Shown here: one piece after another, positions 51,855-63,429 of the stretch
How the letters are laid out: each line of letters begins with the position of its first letter
Numbering within the stretch: position 1 is the first letter of the stretch
From: Xylona heveae TC161
Taxonomy: Eukaryota > Ascomycota > Xylonomycetes > Xylonales > Xylonaceae
Direction of reading: 5' to 3'
DNA: 64,000 nucleotides
Assembly: GCF_001619985.1 (NCBI RefSeq)
Contig: NW_017264199.1
Span: 1,364,001 to 1,428,000, forward strand
The notes under the pieces: model-generated
What the model was told of the DNA's origin: nothing
Databases searched by the model: none
The model's input: the letters and a program-made list of their open reading frames with translations, nothing else
Program-made: the position numbers and the translations under genes

Positions 51855-52878
51855 ATGACGTCCCAATTTTCGCCGGGTGCAATCTTCTCGCCGTCCCAAG
51901 CGCGTCAGCAATTGGCTCAGGCACGGGACTGGAGCTATATTGACGACTGGCTTGCCAAAATGTATGGTGCTCAGTCAATACCGACATTCGAGCGAAACAC
52001 AGATACACTTAAAGCGCTTCTGGCGCTGGCTGCTGTTAATGAGTCGGCTGAGGAGGAGAAGGAGCTGGTTCGCAGATTGGAATGCACAGTGCTTGGAGAA
52101 GTCGATGAAACTGTATGTTCAAAGATACTTGGACGAGGAAGTTCAGGCGCCCAATACTGACAAATTGCTTTCCAAGGCTGAACCAGGTCAAGATATAGAG
52201 CTCCTTCTATCCCTGCATGAGAATTTAAGTAGGGATGGTTCCGACAGTCTCGATGCAATGGCTTCCGCTGGGCTGAAATTAGGCTCATTGGATCCAACTC
52301 CTGAAAGGTAGATGCAACTCAAGACTTTCACTCTGCTCTCTTGCATTGTCAACTTGAATATATTATTACTTGTGTTGCTGACACGGAGATTGAAAAGTCT
52401 TGCCGGAGATATATTCGAATTAAACCGGTTGGAATTTGACATGGAACAGCATGCTCTGCGGATGCATTCAATACATACGCGTCTTGAACTGGAACTATCA
52501 CGCCTCGAGAGAGAAATTGCCAAGTTTCAAAATGATTCAGTACTGGCGTCCTCATCGCTGCCACAACGCACCGCTGAATGGACACGCGCAACGAAACAAT
52601 TCGTAGCCAAATCACTTGATTATAAGAACAGAATCAACAGCCTTTCAAGAAGGGAACCACCCCGACCCGGCATTGCGCAAATCCAAGCTCTTGAAAGGGA
52701 TTCCCTTGCCATGCAGACAGAGGTGCAAGGATTGGAACTACGGGTAGCTAATTTTCATGGACTGCCCCCTCAACAGGGATTGGCCAAGAAAGAGGCGGAA
52801 CGAGCGCGGAGAGAGCTGCAGGATCTCACGAGGAGAAGAGACCGTCTTTTCGAAGGATTAATTGAAGAAGATTCATAA
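51855..52878 (+). CDS. HAUS augmin-like complex subunit 1
   Basis: Exons 51855-52112, 52177-52307 and 52389-52878, 292 residues. Augmin recruits gamma-tubulin to existing microtubules. The N-terminus FSPGAIFSPSQARQQLAQARDWSYIDDWLAKM followed by PTFERNTDTLKALLALAAVN fits my memory of fungal HAUS1. The rest is largely helical with heptad-like stretches (ELNRLEFDMEQHALRMHSIH; KKEAERARRELQDLTRRRDR). Intron 1 has GTATGT, a TACTGAC branch site and CCAAG; its sequence is also open in another frame, so its exact use should be treated with care. Intron 2 has a GTAGAT donor. The length suits the family. Identification rests on the N-terminal blocks only. Confidence 0.78.
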
Positions 52879-55208
52879 GGGTATCTTTCTCTAGGAAAAG
52901 AAATGAATCCCGCTGAAATGAACCTCTCCTTTTCGTGAGCAAGTCCTCCATCTCTCAGGTTTCTCCTTCCTACCCAGACGGCTTTGCCCAGATCAACAAG
53001 AGTCCACACCCGCGTGGTTGATATAGAGCGGCAGAGGCGCATTATGCGCTCAGCTTCTCAGCAAAGACTTCAAGTCATGGTAGCAAAACAATTTACGGCA
53101 AAGCAAGTCTACGCGGAATGATTCAATAATGTACATACCAACGTTTAACTTACTCCGGTACAAGACTGGGAAGGCGAAGAGGATTCTTGTCAAAGATGTT
53201 GATGATTACTTTACCAATTGGCCCAATAGGGGTAGGGAACGACGCCTCATACTGTGGCTTGGCTTGCTAAACGAGCGAAGGGACATGTCGAGAGCGAAGC
53301 ATTGCGTTGCATAACGTGCGGCAAGTACGGCGTTTGAGTACAATGCTAGTAATGGCATTATTCATAGGATGGGGGCCGAGAGGAAATCAAGTATGTTAGT
53401 CCAATGTCAGAACAAAACATAAAATCTAGGCATTATCTCAAAAATATTGTCATTATCATTATTAATTTTGTTTGGCACGCTGGCTCGGACCGGAGGGTTT
53501 TCGGGGCCATGTGTCAAAGATATTCTTCCGCCCTGCATGATGCCTTTACTCTATTTCATGACTTGTCCCTTGGCTCTTGGCGATAATTCGCGCCGAAGCG
53601 CGAATCATAGCACAGAATAGTTCAAGCACTATGCAAGAGTAGGGGGACTAGGACGCTCTCTAGTACATCATTTAGGTAAGATAGGATCGTGCCCTTTAAC
53701 TATGCAAATCAAATCTCTGTCCATGTCCCTTCTCCTTGCGAGATCTTTCCTAGATGGGATTGGGTTGATCTTGTCCAGCTCCTCCTCGCTCCTACCTGAT
53801 GTTACGGTACCCTTTCGTACCCCCAACGGCACCAGTGGGGGTTGCTGATCGCGGGTCGTGCTTTCCTCATTGGCGCAACACCATCTGCGCCAAAGGTCCC
53901 TTAATGACGTCAAAACTTTGCTACACTCGAAACATCGTTTGCATCGGTAGAACCAATCCATGTACGAGTACACTTTGTACAAAGCGTACTGTGATAGGAA
54001 TGATATTGATTGATCTGCTCAGGGAACAATAACTCGACGATCTGCTTGTAGGATTTGACCAATTGACTCTGGTAATATATATCTGATGAAGCACCAGCAT
54101 TCGTTCAGTCCACAGCTGAGAAAGCTCAGTTCTGTCAGGGCAAGAGAAAGCTTTCGTGCGATTGTAAAAATCTTAGCGCTGCTGGCGTCTCGATGATCAT
54201 TCAAACAGGAGCTGGATACTAGGCTTTCCCTTTTTGAAGAGATTTTCCTGCCCCGGCGAATTTCTATTACGATGAAAAATTACAGAGTATTGAAGCGCTT
54301 AATGATATTTTACCTCCGTGCGCTGCAGATTAGCAGACCCCTAGGTAGATTGCTAGACGAGCTCAGCCTTGTCCATGATCATTCTCCATCATCTTTTTAG
54401 TCACAAAAGGGGCGAGAGTGAAGGGAAACACATTAATTGGAGGATCGGAACCCACCGAATCGACCCGCAGCAAAAAAAAAAAAAAGGACTGACAGTGGGT
54501 TTTGTCTTGTCGTGGCCGATGGTTGTGCTTTGAACCCAACACCTCGTACCCCCTCGCCCCCTCACACTCCCCGTCGATTCTTAATTGACCCTATCCGTTC
54601 CCGTGCTATCTGGGCGGCGATACCGAAGCTCCATCGCCCCATCGGAGAGCTGCCACATGCTTTTTGGCGAGAACGGTTCTCCTCCAGTCTAAGCCGATTG
54701 TATCATTATTCCCCGCAGACTTGAGTCCCTTTTTCTACCTCCCGTACCTACCTAAGGTATCTATCTACCTGCCTTTACCTTTGGCACGACTGCTGCTGGA
54801 CTTATGACTTACCTGGTAGCTACCTAAGGTACGAGAGTATAGGTAGGAAGCCCTTCTTCGCACGCAACCCCCGACTCCCACCGACAAAGTAATTTAATAC
54901 TCGTCTCGTCTACCCAGCAGGAAATTCAACAGACGTCATCGTCACACATCTGCACCCACAACCACCTCCTTTACTCAGACCGGGGGAGGTGTACACTTGA
55001 ACGTGATCATATTTCAACCATCTCTATCCTCTCCACTCTCCTTCTGTCTGTCTCGCTTCCTTTCCTTCATTCTCAACACCCCCCCACCCCCGGGCATCCC
55101 ACTGTATCAAACATTCCTCTCAAAACGATCGAAACACACGCCTTAGACTGAAAAGGGGGGTTGACCTTGGGATTTCTCCCTCGCGTCGCATTTCTACATT
55201 TGCCCGCC
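52879..55208 (+). other. 2.3-kb spacer with the SLM1 promoter
   Basis: No gene recognised. Two copies of the palindromic word TACCTAAGGTA lie at 54749-54759 and 54821-54831. From about 54940 to 55130 the plus strand is CT/CA-rich with a C7 run, a typical leader. A12 sits at 54473-54484. Short open frames show no domains. Confidence 0.55.
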
Positions 55209-58050
55209 ATGTCGGTCGCACAAGATGCCTCGCAGCAAAATTCCTACCTCGACCCTGCTGATGCCTATCGGGCTGATGCGGGAAATCTCATTGATCTTCC
55301 GGGGAATCCTAGACAGTCCTCACCGCTCGCCATGTCTGGACAGCAACATCTGAATTCCCGTTTTGACGAGCAGTTTGGTGGTAGCCAGGTTGGCTCCACC
55401 GTGCCCGACGGTGAAGCCCCGCAGATGCATCGTTCCCATTCTACCGCATCGGCTTCCGCCCCGGTGACCCCATCGCGCAGCGGTACTTTGAAGAAGAAAG
55501 GCTCGTTGAGCCGCAAGAGCAGCCTCCATCGCAGTGGAAGCCGGCGCAGCGCTCGTCCGGGTAGTGTCAGAAGTCTAGCATTGGCCGATAGGAATCAAGA
55601 TGGAACGGTTGAGACGGCTGAATTTGACAGCGCTTTGTACACTCCAGTGCCCACCAGCGGCAGCCCGACAGATATTCTAGCAAACCGTTTCCAAGGTGAA
55701 CACTGCACAATAACTCCGAGCTTGCCCATTGTCGCGCTGCTAACTGATGGCTTCTTGCAGCATGGCGAAAGATTCTCAAGGACCTGATCAACTATTTTCG
55801 TGAACTTCAAAGCTCCTATGAGAGCCGCGCCAAGTCGCTAATGAAGGTCTCAAATGTTATCAACAACACCAGTGCCCCCTCAGTCTTCTTGGTTGAGGGT
55901 GGTATCGGCGATGCTAGTCACATTTTACGGACCTATCACAAACAGGCACTGGCCGAGGGTCAGAAGGCCAAAGATATCGAAAATGATGTCATTATTCAGC
56001 TTTCAGGCTTGCGCAGCGATCTCGGCCAGAAGATCAAGGAGATCAAGAATCTCTCGGGGGATTTCAAAAATTCGGTTGACAAGGAAATGGATGGCACCCG
56101 AAAGGCCATCAGTAGCTTACAGGAAGCCTTGAGCTTGATCGACACTGACCCCCATGCCATCGCCGGTAAGGGCGATCCTTATCTGGCCCGTCTCGGTGTC
56201 GACAGACAGGTTGAGAAACAGATTGATGAGGAAAATTATCTGCACCAGGTGCGTCACTTTTCTTTGAGGGAGGCTTTTGTGTTCTCCCTTGGATTTTGAA
56301 ACTAATCATTGCATCTAGGCCTTCCTCAACCTCGAGGGCTCTGGGCGTGAGCTCGAGTCCATCATCGTTGGGGAGATTCAAAAGGCATACAATGCGTATG
56401 CTGGGATCCTCAAACGTGAGGCCGACGAAGCGTACGATGTCGTTGAGCGATTGCGCAGTGGCCCGATTGCAATGGCCAAGGATTACGAATGGACATCATT
56501 TGTGGAGAACGATCCACACTTTGTGGACCCCAAGCTGTCTCTCAGAAAGCCAGAGAATATTATATATCCTGGACAGCATCACCCAGCGGCCGCAGAGGTT
56601 CGGGCTGGGATGCTTGAGCGCAAGAGCAAATATCTGAAGAGCTATACACCCGGCTGGTATGCCCGGCGTATCTTGAGCCCAACGTTGTGGAGCAGTTTAC
56701 TGACACATCTTCTCTAGGTACGTGCTATCGCCGACGCATTTGCACGAATTCAAGTCGGCCGATCGGGTTAATTCTCAACCACCTGTCATGTCTTTATACC
56801 TCCCCGAGCAGAAGCTTGGCTCACACTCTCAGCCTGGCTCGTCATCTCACAAGTTTATGCTCAAGGGCCGTCAGACTGGCTCGATGCACCGTGGTCACTC
56901 GTGGGTTCTGCGAGCGGAAACGCATGAAACCATGCTCGCATGGTATGAAGACATCAAATCTCTTACCGAGAAGACGGGAGAGGAGAGAAATGCATTTGTC
57001 AGGAGTCACGCACGCAGCCTCAGTACCGGCAGTCAAAGGGCTCCTTCGGTCAGTAGTGAGGGCGCAATGGAAGAGGACGAGGCAGACGCAGTGCCTTATT
57101 CGGCAAATGCATCTCTTGTTAACCAAGCGGTCAAGCCCGACACCTCGCAGCGCCCGCAACCAGGTGGGCGCTTCCCAAGTGATCTTCAGGTCAATCGAGG
57201 CTTACAGGCTCCGCTCTCACCTTCTAGCGGGAGTTCCGACCCTGATCGTGACATCATAGCCGCCGCAGGCGCGCTCCCCGGTCAACAGTTCCACAGCGAT
57301 CAAGACCGCGAACAATATGGTTTCACCGAAGACAGAGCCGAAAAGCCAGGCGCTGGCGTTGGCACAGACTATGGGGCCTACGGTCAGGAGCAGGGATCGC
57401 ATGGATATCAACCATATCAAGCATATAATTCGGATCAGCCCGATCACACGGCAACTCAGCCTTATGGTGCGAACCAGTATCAGAATCACCCTGCCGTTTC
57501 GGGTCCAAACAGTCGCCAAGATCATGATCCCTCTTACGGAGGATGGGCAGGCCCAGCTGCTGCTGGCGTTGGAGGTGCGGCTGTTGGAGTTGCCGGCGCG
57601 GAAGCGTATCGACAACACCAGCGTGACCACGAACCCCCACAGGACGAGAATGGAGGCACTTTTGCAACTCACGAGAAATATCAACCGGGCGTTGCCGAAA
57701 ACGCTCCAATTGTTGTTGGCGGCACCTCAAATTCACAGAGCTCTGAGGGAGGCGCAGGCGCAGGCGAAAGTTCGGCCACGGAGTCGGCTGCTAACACGCT
57801 GCCCACCAGCGTTGATAACAACTTCGAGGACGCTTCGAAAGGGAATCACTCGTCCTTTGGCACTTCTGTTGAAACTGGCCTGGGCCAGTCCCAACCGGAT
57901 GTGTCTTCAGAGCCAGCCGCAGCTATCAGCTCACAGACCAGCAAATCGTTCACCGCTCCGGAAGTGATCTCTGGTAGTCATACCGTGCAGCCGGGTGAAG
58001 GTCATATGCACATCCCGGGCGAATTTCCCCCAACTCCAGCTGGTGCTTAG
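55209..58050 (+). CDS. SLM1: Slm1-like BAR and PH domain protein (TORC2/eisosome pathway)
   Basis: Exons 55209-55695, 55761-56248, 56319-56656 and 56718-58050, 881 residues. In yeast Slm1/2 bind PI(4,5)P2 at the plasma membrane, move from eisosomes to TORC2 under stretch and activate Ypk1 signalling. Residues 1-160 are Ser-rich with a basic patch (KKKGSLSRKSSLHRSGSRRS). The helical F-BAR/BAR-like region starts at about AWRKILKDLINYFRELQSSY and runs to about 420. The PH domain follows (KSKYLKSYTPGWYVLSPTHL, HKFMLKGRQTGS, HSWVLRAETHETMLAWYEDI) at about 425-540. The C-terminal 330 residues are low-complexity (Gln/Gly/Ser/Tyr) and end PGEFPPTPAGA. Intron 3 interrupts the PH domain at the Trp codon of TPGW. 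Confidence 0.92.
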
Positions 58051-59103
58051 AGGTCTCGGTCTCGCTCTGTACTGTCTGATGATAAGCATCGAGATGATTG
58101 CCCGCTTTCCGCCTATTCATCTGTGATCATCTCGACGAAATTGTCCAATGGCTTTGGTATTGACTGCTCTTGCGTTCTTTGCTGTTGACTGCCACGCCGC
58201 ATGGTCCCAGTGATGGATTTACCTGTGCCTTTTACGATTGTTCTTTTCTTCCTTTCTATCCCTTGATTTCGATCTGTTCGATTCCTCGTGCCATTCGCTC
58301 TCAGCTTTCCTTATCTTTCCTATCTTGAAATACCCGCCATACCCTCTTGCACATTTTATTCAATGAACACAACTTGTGCTTGCTTTCTTGTCCTTTCTTG
58401 TCCTTTTTGTGCTTATATTCATGCATCCTCCTGGCTTTCATACCTGTCGCGATACACCTTTCGAGGCAATATGCAATGCAACTCACTCGCTGTTGCCCCC
58501 TTTCTGCTTTTTCCCTTTCAGAACTAGCCAGTAATAGTCTTGAGAGCGATTGTTTGGTCTTTTATTATATTTATGCTTTGAAATCAGCAATATAAGCTCT
58601 CTTTTACATGACTCACTTCCAGTCTTTCTTATCGCATTCGCATGTAAAATTGACTTTGACTTATCCCCTTGAGTTGAATTTGATCTCAATCAAGTTGCTA
58701 CTAGCCCACTGTTTTTCTCAAAGAGTCTACTCCAGGAATGCCACGACACAGGTTGTGTGCATTTAACGTGGAGTAGTGTCTTCAAGGTCCCTCTTGCGAG
58801 CTTCACCGTATTAGATTCACAAACAGGTAAATGAACGAAAACAAAAAAAAATCACAAATGGAAGCACAAGCTTCTGCTCTCTCTCCCCAAAGGAAAGGCA
58901 AGGGGGACATCATATCAGGAAATGATATTTTCGTATTTCATAAATCTCAGTAGCTTAATCCCCTATATTTCTCATATATCTTGTTTACGTTACTCCCCAA
59001 CCTCTCATCAAAGAGAAAGAAAACCATCTTTTGAAAAACTTGCTATTTTGACGACATCGTAACAAGATTCTTTTCTTTTTTTAAACACCAACTCTGCGCC
59101 ATT
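58051..59103. other. Gap between convergent SLM1 and ThrRS genes
   Basis: T-rich trailer of SLM1 (58080-58600) and AT-rich trailer of the synthetase gene. Nothing else seen. Confidence 0.6.
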
Positions 59104-61689
59104 CTAAAGAGCATTCACCAGGCGTCTCTCCTTTCGGAGGGCCGTCAGTTTCGTCAGGGCGTCCTCAATGGAAATCATCTCGCCCTTTACTTGGGAAGAT
59201 GGGTCGTCACGGTTACGAATGTTGACCGCACGCTGGTTCTTCTCTTGCTCACCGACAACTAGAGGCGTAAAGATGGACTGGTTAGCGAATTTCGGAAACA
59301 ACTCAATCCAAAAGGGGGGGGGGGGAAAGAGAAAAAGGCACAAGTCACATATAATAGCAACAGAAAACGAATATACACCAAAATCAAAAGCTTCACATAC
59401 CGAAAATGAAGTTGTACTGCTTGAGCTGACCGGTCAAAATCTTCTTCTTCATCGTGTTTCCACTGACGTCAATATCGACGTGCATCTTCTTGGAACGGAA
59501 GATTCTCTGCAGCTCCTCAACATAATCGTTGACAGCGGGCATGACAGGAATGATGAGAATCTGGCGCGGGCTGAGCCAGAAAGGCCACTTGCCGCCAAAG
59601 TGCTCAGTCAAGATGGCAAAGAAGCGCTCAAAGCTTCCAAAAATGGCGCGGTGAATCATGACCGGTCGGGCATAACCAGGGCTTGGGGCCTTGGAAGCAG
59701 GCTTGCTGTCAGCCTCAGCGTTAGCGAGGCCGTCAGTCTTGCCAGCGGCCTTCGCGTCCTTGATCTGCTGAGCTCCTTCGGCAGTCATGTACTCAAGACC
59801 AAAGTTTTGAGGCAACTGGAAGTCGAGCTGAATTGTGGCACACTGGAAATCACGTCTCAAGGCATCAGAGATGGTGATGTCAATCTTGGGGCCATAAAAC
59901 GCGCCATCGCCAGGGTTTAGTTCCCATTTGGTGCCGTTGGTAGCAGAAAAGGAGTTGAGAGCGAGTGTAAGCTTCTCTTCGGCCACCCGCCATGTTTCAA
60001 TGTCTCCAAGGAATTTCTCAGGACGCGTAGACAGCTTCAATTTGAACGTGAAACCAAACAAGCCGTAGATGTGTTTGAGGAAATCAAACAGCCCTTCAAT
60101 CTCAGAAGTAACCTAAATAAAAGCACAATGATGGTTAGATCGATTGAACAAGATTGTAAATGAGCGTTGTGAGGTCGTGTTGCAAAGACTGGTATGTAAA
60201 TGACTTACCTGATCGGTGGTACAAAAGATGTGGGTGTCATCCTGTTGGAATCGTCGAACTCGGGTCAAACCAGTCAAGGCGCCCGAGGCCTCGTTTCGGT
60301 GCAAGACTCCAAAGTCTGCAACCCGCCAGGGGAGCTCACGGTAGCTTCGCTCCCGGTGACGGAATAGCTCACAATGTCCAGGGCAGTTCATTGGTTTAAG
60401 CGCAAACTCCTCTTTCTCAACATCGAAGACGAACATATTCTCCTGGTAATGCTGCAGATGTCCCGAAGTCTTCCAAAGTTTGGTGTTGTACATGTTTGGA
60501 GTAATGACCTCCTGGTAGCCGCGCTTCCAGTATTCTTGGCGTAATAGCTTCTGCAGCGCGTTGTAGATAATGGTTCCATTTGGCTGGAAGAATGCAGATC
60601 CAGGCGATACATCGTCGAAGAATACAAGCTCCTGGTCAACGCCAATTTTCCGGTGGTCGCGCTTGGCGGCCTCCTCGACGAATTTCTTCCATTCGGTCAT
60701 GCCTTTCTTGTCCGGAAAGGAAATACCATAGATACGCTGCAGGGAGTCATTTGCGGCGTCGCCGAGGAAATACGAAGAGGAATTCTTTAGGAAAAGGATT
60801 AGAAAACGAAGCGCTGAAAGTCAACTTGAATTGAAAACACACCTTAGTCACCTCGAAGGTTTTAATAGCACCAGTGTGAGGAACGTGAGGACCAAGACAA
60901 AGGTCAATGAGCGTACCGCAGCGGTAAACTGTGCTGCTTGTGCCATCTGGAATTTTTTCGGATATGAAGTGGACCTTGTACTTGTTATAGTTGAACATCT
61001 CCAAAAGCTGCTCCTTGGTCATCATCAGGCGCTCAAAGCGCTGTTTCTCTTTAATGACGCCGGCAGCGAGCTTTTGCAGAGAATCGTGATCAGATTTGAC
61101 AACCGGTTGTCTAATGACTAGTTAGCATCGAGCCAATTCAAGCTTATAGAGTGAAACCATACCCAGAGGGATTTGCAAGATCATAGTAAAATCCGTCTTC
61201 AGTTGGCGGCCCATTGCACAAATGGCAGGCAAACTTGAGTTCGGCCGCCTCACCCAGAACGTGAGCACTTGAGTGCCAGAAAACCTTCTTACCCTCATCA
61301 TCATCAAATTTGAGGTATCGAACTGTGCATGTCGCCTCAAGAGGCCGGCCAAAATCCCACAACTGCTCATCATTGACTTTGGCAATGAAAGATCCGTCGG
61401 AAATGTCTTTCGGGAGTTGTTTAAGAAGGGATGCCGGGGTAGTTTCCCATGAAGTTCCGTTCAAGATGGTCTGCTCCTTCTCATCGCCGTGTTTCACCGT
61501 AATCGTGATTGGTTCATGGGGCAGCTTGGAAACCTTCTCATCATACTCTGCCTTGATCCGGTCGAATATCGCGATTCTGTAATCAATGAAAGCCTTGTCA
61601 AGCGCCTGCGAAGCGTCGGCGTTGGTCTGCTCATCCTTTCCCCGCGTGGGAAGGGTTTTAGCAGAAGGATTTTCTGCGTTGGGCGCCAT
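59104..61689 (-). CDS. THS1: Cytosolic threonyl-tRNA synthetase
   Basis: Complement of exons 59104-59258, 59401-60112, 60209-60784, 60843-61110 and 61163-61689, 745 residues. It charges tRNA-Thr. In order are a charged N-terminal extension, the TGS domain ([20 protein letters not shown]), the editing domain ([17 protein letters not shown], zinc-type His pair; [18 protein letters not shown]), the class II core with [14 protein letters not shown], motif 2 ([30 protein letters not shown]), motif 3 ([19 protein letters not shown]) and the anticodon-binding domain ([32 protein letters not shown]). A short Ala/Lys/Asp-rich loop ([20 protein letters not shown]) is inserted before motif 3. The last intron (59259-59400) holds a G12 run on the plus strand. 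It is divergently paired with GAR1. Confidence 0.97.
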
Positions 61690-62041
61690 ATTCTGCCGAT
61701 TGGCTGTCCCTAATTACTAGGGGGTTCGGTCCCTGAATCAGTCTATTGAGGGTGCAAGCCTCGATGTTGCGGAGTAGAGCCCTTAAATGCTCTTCGATTG
61801 CACGACTTTTTTTTTTTGACTCACTTGGCGGGGTTTCTCGCTGCAGCAATGACTCCCCTCGCTCCTGCCATCTCTGACTCGGCATCAGTTTTCTCGTTAA
61901 GGATTAGCCCAAGGGGACTGGTCGCCCTAACCGCATAGGGAGCGCGGCTCTTCCACAAAATTGATCAGTGTATTCGCGAAGTTCATCTCGAGAATAATTC
62001 GAGATCATCGAAAATTTCAACCATCCAAGCACATTAACAAC
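61690..62041. promoter_or_regulatory. Shared promoter of THS1 and GAR1
   Basis: Only 352 bp separate the start codons of the two divergent genes. An ATTGG box sits at 61699-61703 very close to the THS1 start, and an AAAATTTC word occurs about 30 bp before GAR1. No TATA box. Confidence 0.55.
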
Positions 62042-62915
62042 ATGGCATCAAGAGGTGGTTTCCGTGGCCGTGGAGGCTTTTCAGGTGGCCGTGGAGGAGG
62101 TATATCCCAAAAAAATTCAAATTTGAATTTTCTGTTGCTCAATCCTATTGCAGGTCGCGGCGGCTTTCAGCAGTCTTTTGGACCCCCCGCATCCGTTCTA
62201 GGTATTTCAATTTCTCCTCCTCCAAGAAAGTATTTTAGCTCATGCCAGTCTGCAGAGATGGGTACCTTCATGCACGCATGTGAGGGCGAGATCGTTTGCG
62301 AGTCGATCAACCCAAAAATCCCTTACTTCAATGCGCCAATCTACCTCGAGAACAAGGTCCGTACTTTTTAACCTCGATTGGAGCCCATTCCTTATGCTGA
62401 CTGGGAGAAATAGACCGCGATTGGCAAAGTCGACGAGATTCTTGGACCACTTAACCAGGTTTACTTCACTATCAAGCCTCAGGAAGGCATTGTCGCAACC
62501 TCCTTCAAGTCTGGAGATAAGTTCTATATTGGAGGTGATAAACTTCTGCCACTAGAGAAGTATGCATCCATCTCTTCCATCATTGCAAATTGTCTTGCTG
62601 ACCCGCTTGCACTCTAGGTTCCTGCCCAAGCCTAAGCCCCCGCCAGGTACGTTTACATTACCGCTTCAGAATTGTTTGTGATCACTAACGGAAGACACAG
62701 GCGCTCCCAAGCCTAAGCGTGCCGGTGGTGCTGCACGAGGCGGCGCGAGGGGAGGCAGAGGTGGTGCTAGAGGCGGTGGAAGAGGAGCTCCTCGAGGACG
62801 TGGAGGTTTCGGAGGACCTTCTGGTCGCGGTGGTAGCCGTGGAGGGAGCCGCGGTGGCTTCGGTGGCTTCAGTGCCGGTCGTGGTGGCGGACGTGGTGGT
62901 AGAGGTCGTTTTTAA
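62042..62915 (+). CDS. GAR1: H/ACA snoRNP core protein Gar1
   Basis: Exons 62042-62099, 62154-62201, 62256-62356, 62414-62559, 62618-62646 and 62701-62915, 198 residues. Gar1 is a core protein of H/ACA snoRNPs, which guide pseudouridylation of rRNA. It has the standard layout: a short N-terminal Gly/Arg-rich domain ([16 protein letters not shown]), a central six-stranded barrel ([60 protein letters not shown]) and a long C-terminal GAR domain of RGG repeats ending GRGGRGRF. The central domain is spread over five exons, one of only 29 nt. Intron 1 carries a perfect 16-bp palindrome. Confidence 0.97.
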
Positions 62916-63429
62916 GAACTAGAGTTTTCTTACTTTCCAATGCTTCATGTTCTTGTCAGGGCGTTCAGGATTTGTTAGACTACCCTTGAGACTCAAAAAA
63001 GACATTTAGTGTCTCGGATCTACGTCGGGGTATTTAAATCAAAAAGTCCTTTATCCACTTTAGAAATACTTTGAGTTTAATTGTGCGAGAGAACATATAA
63101 TTGCATGGCCCAATAATCTAAGCACAAAGAATAGAATATCTGTGGCTTCTTCGACGTGGGCGCGGCACTGCCACTAATGTGGCGCATAAGAGTTCGCGAG
63201 TGTCCAATCAAAAACGGCAAGGGTCGATGACGTTTCCGAATGAAGATAGCACTGCTCCAACCAAAACCTGGAAAACAAAACCTCACCTCGTTGTTGATCC
63301 AGAGAACTGGAGCGGCGCACCACACATTGCCGGCGTCTTCGTTCCTTGGACTTTCATTTCACTTCTACCAGTTCAAGGGTGGAGTTCCTATTCTTGGATT
63401 CTCCAAGTCGATTTCTCTCTTCGCTTTAA
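62916..63429 (+). promoter_or_regulatory. GAR1 trailer and CHO1 promoter
   Basis: About 510 bp. One TGTGGCGCA word lies at 63178-63186. Pyrimidine-rich sequence precedes the CHO1 start. No gene seen. Confidence 0.5.

Noticed and set aside
59168-59920. 250-codon plus-strand frame
   Set aside because: Antisense shadow of THS1 exons and the intron between them.
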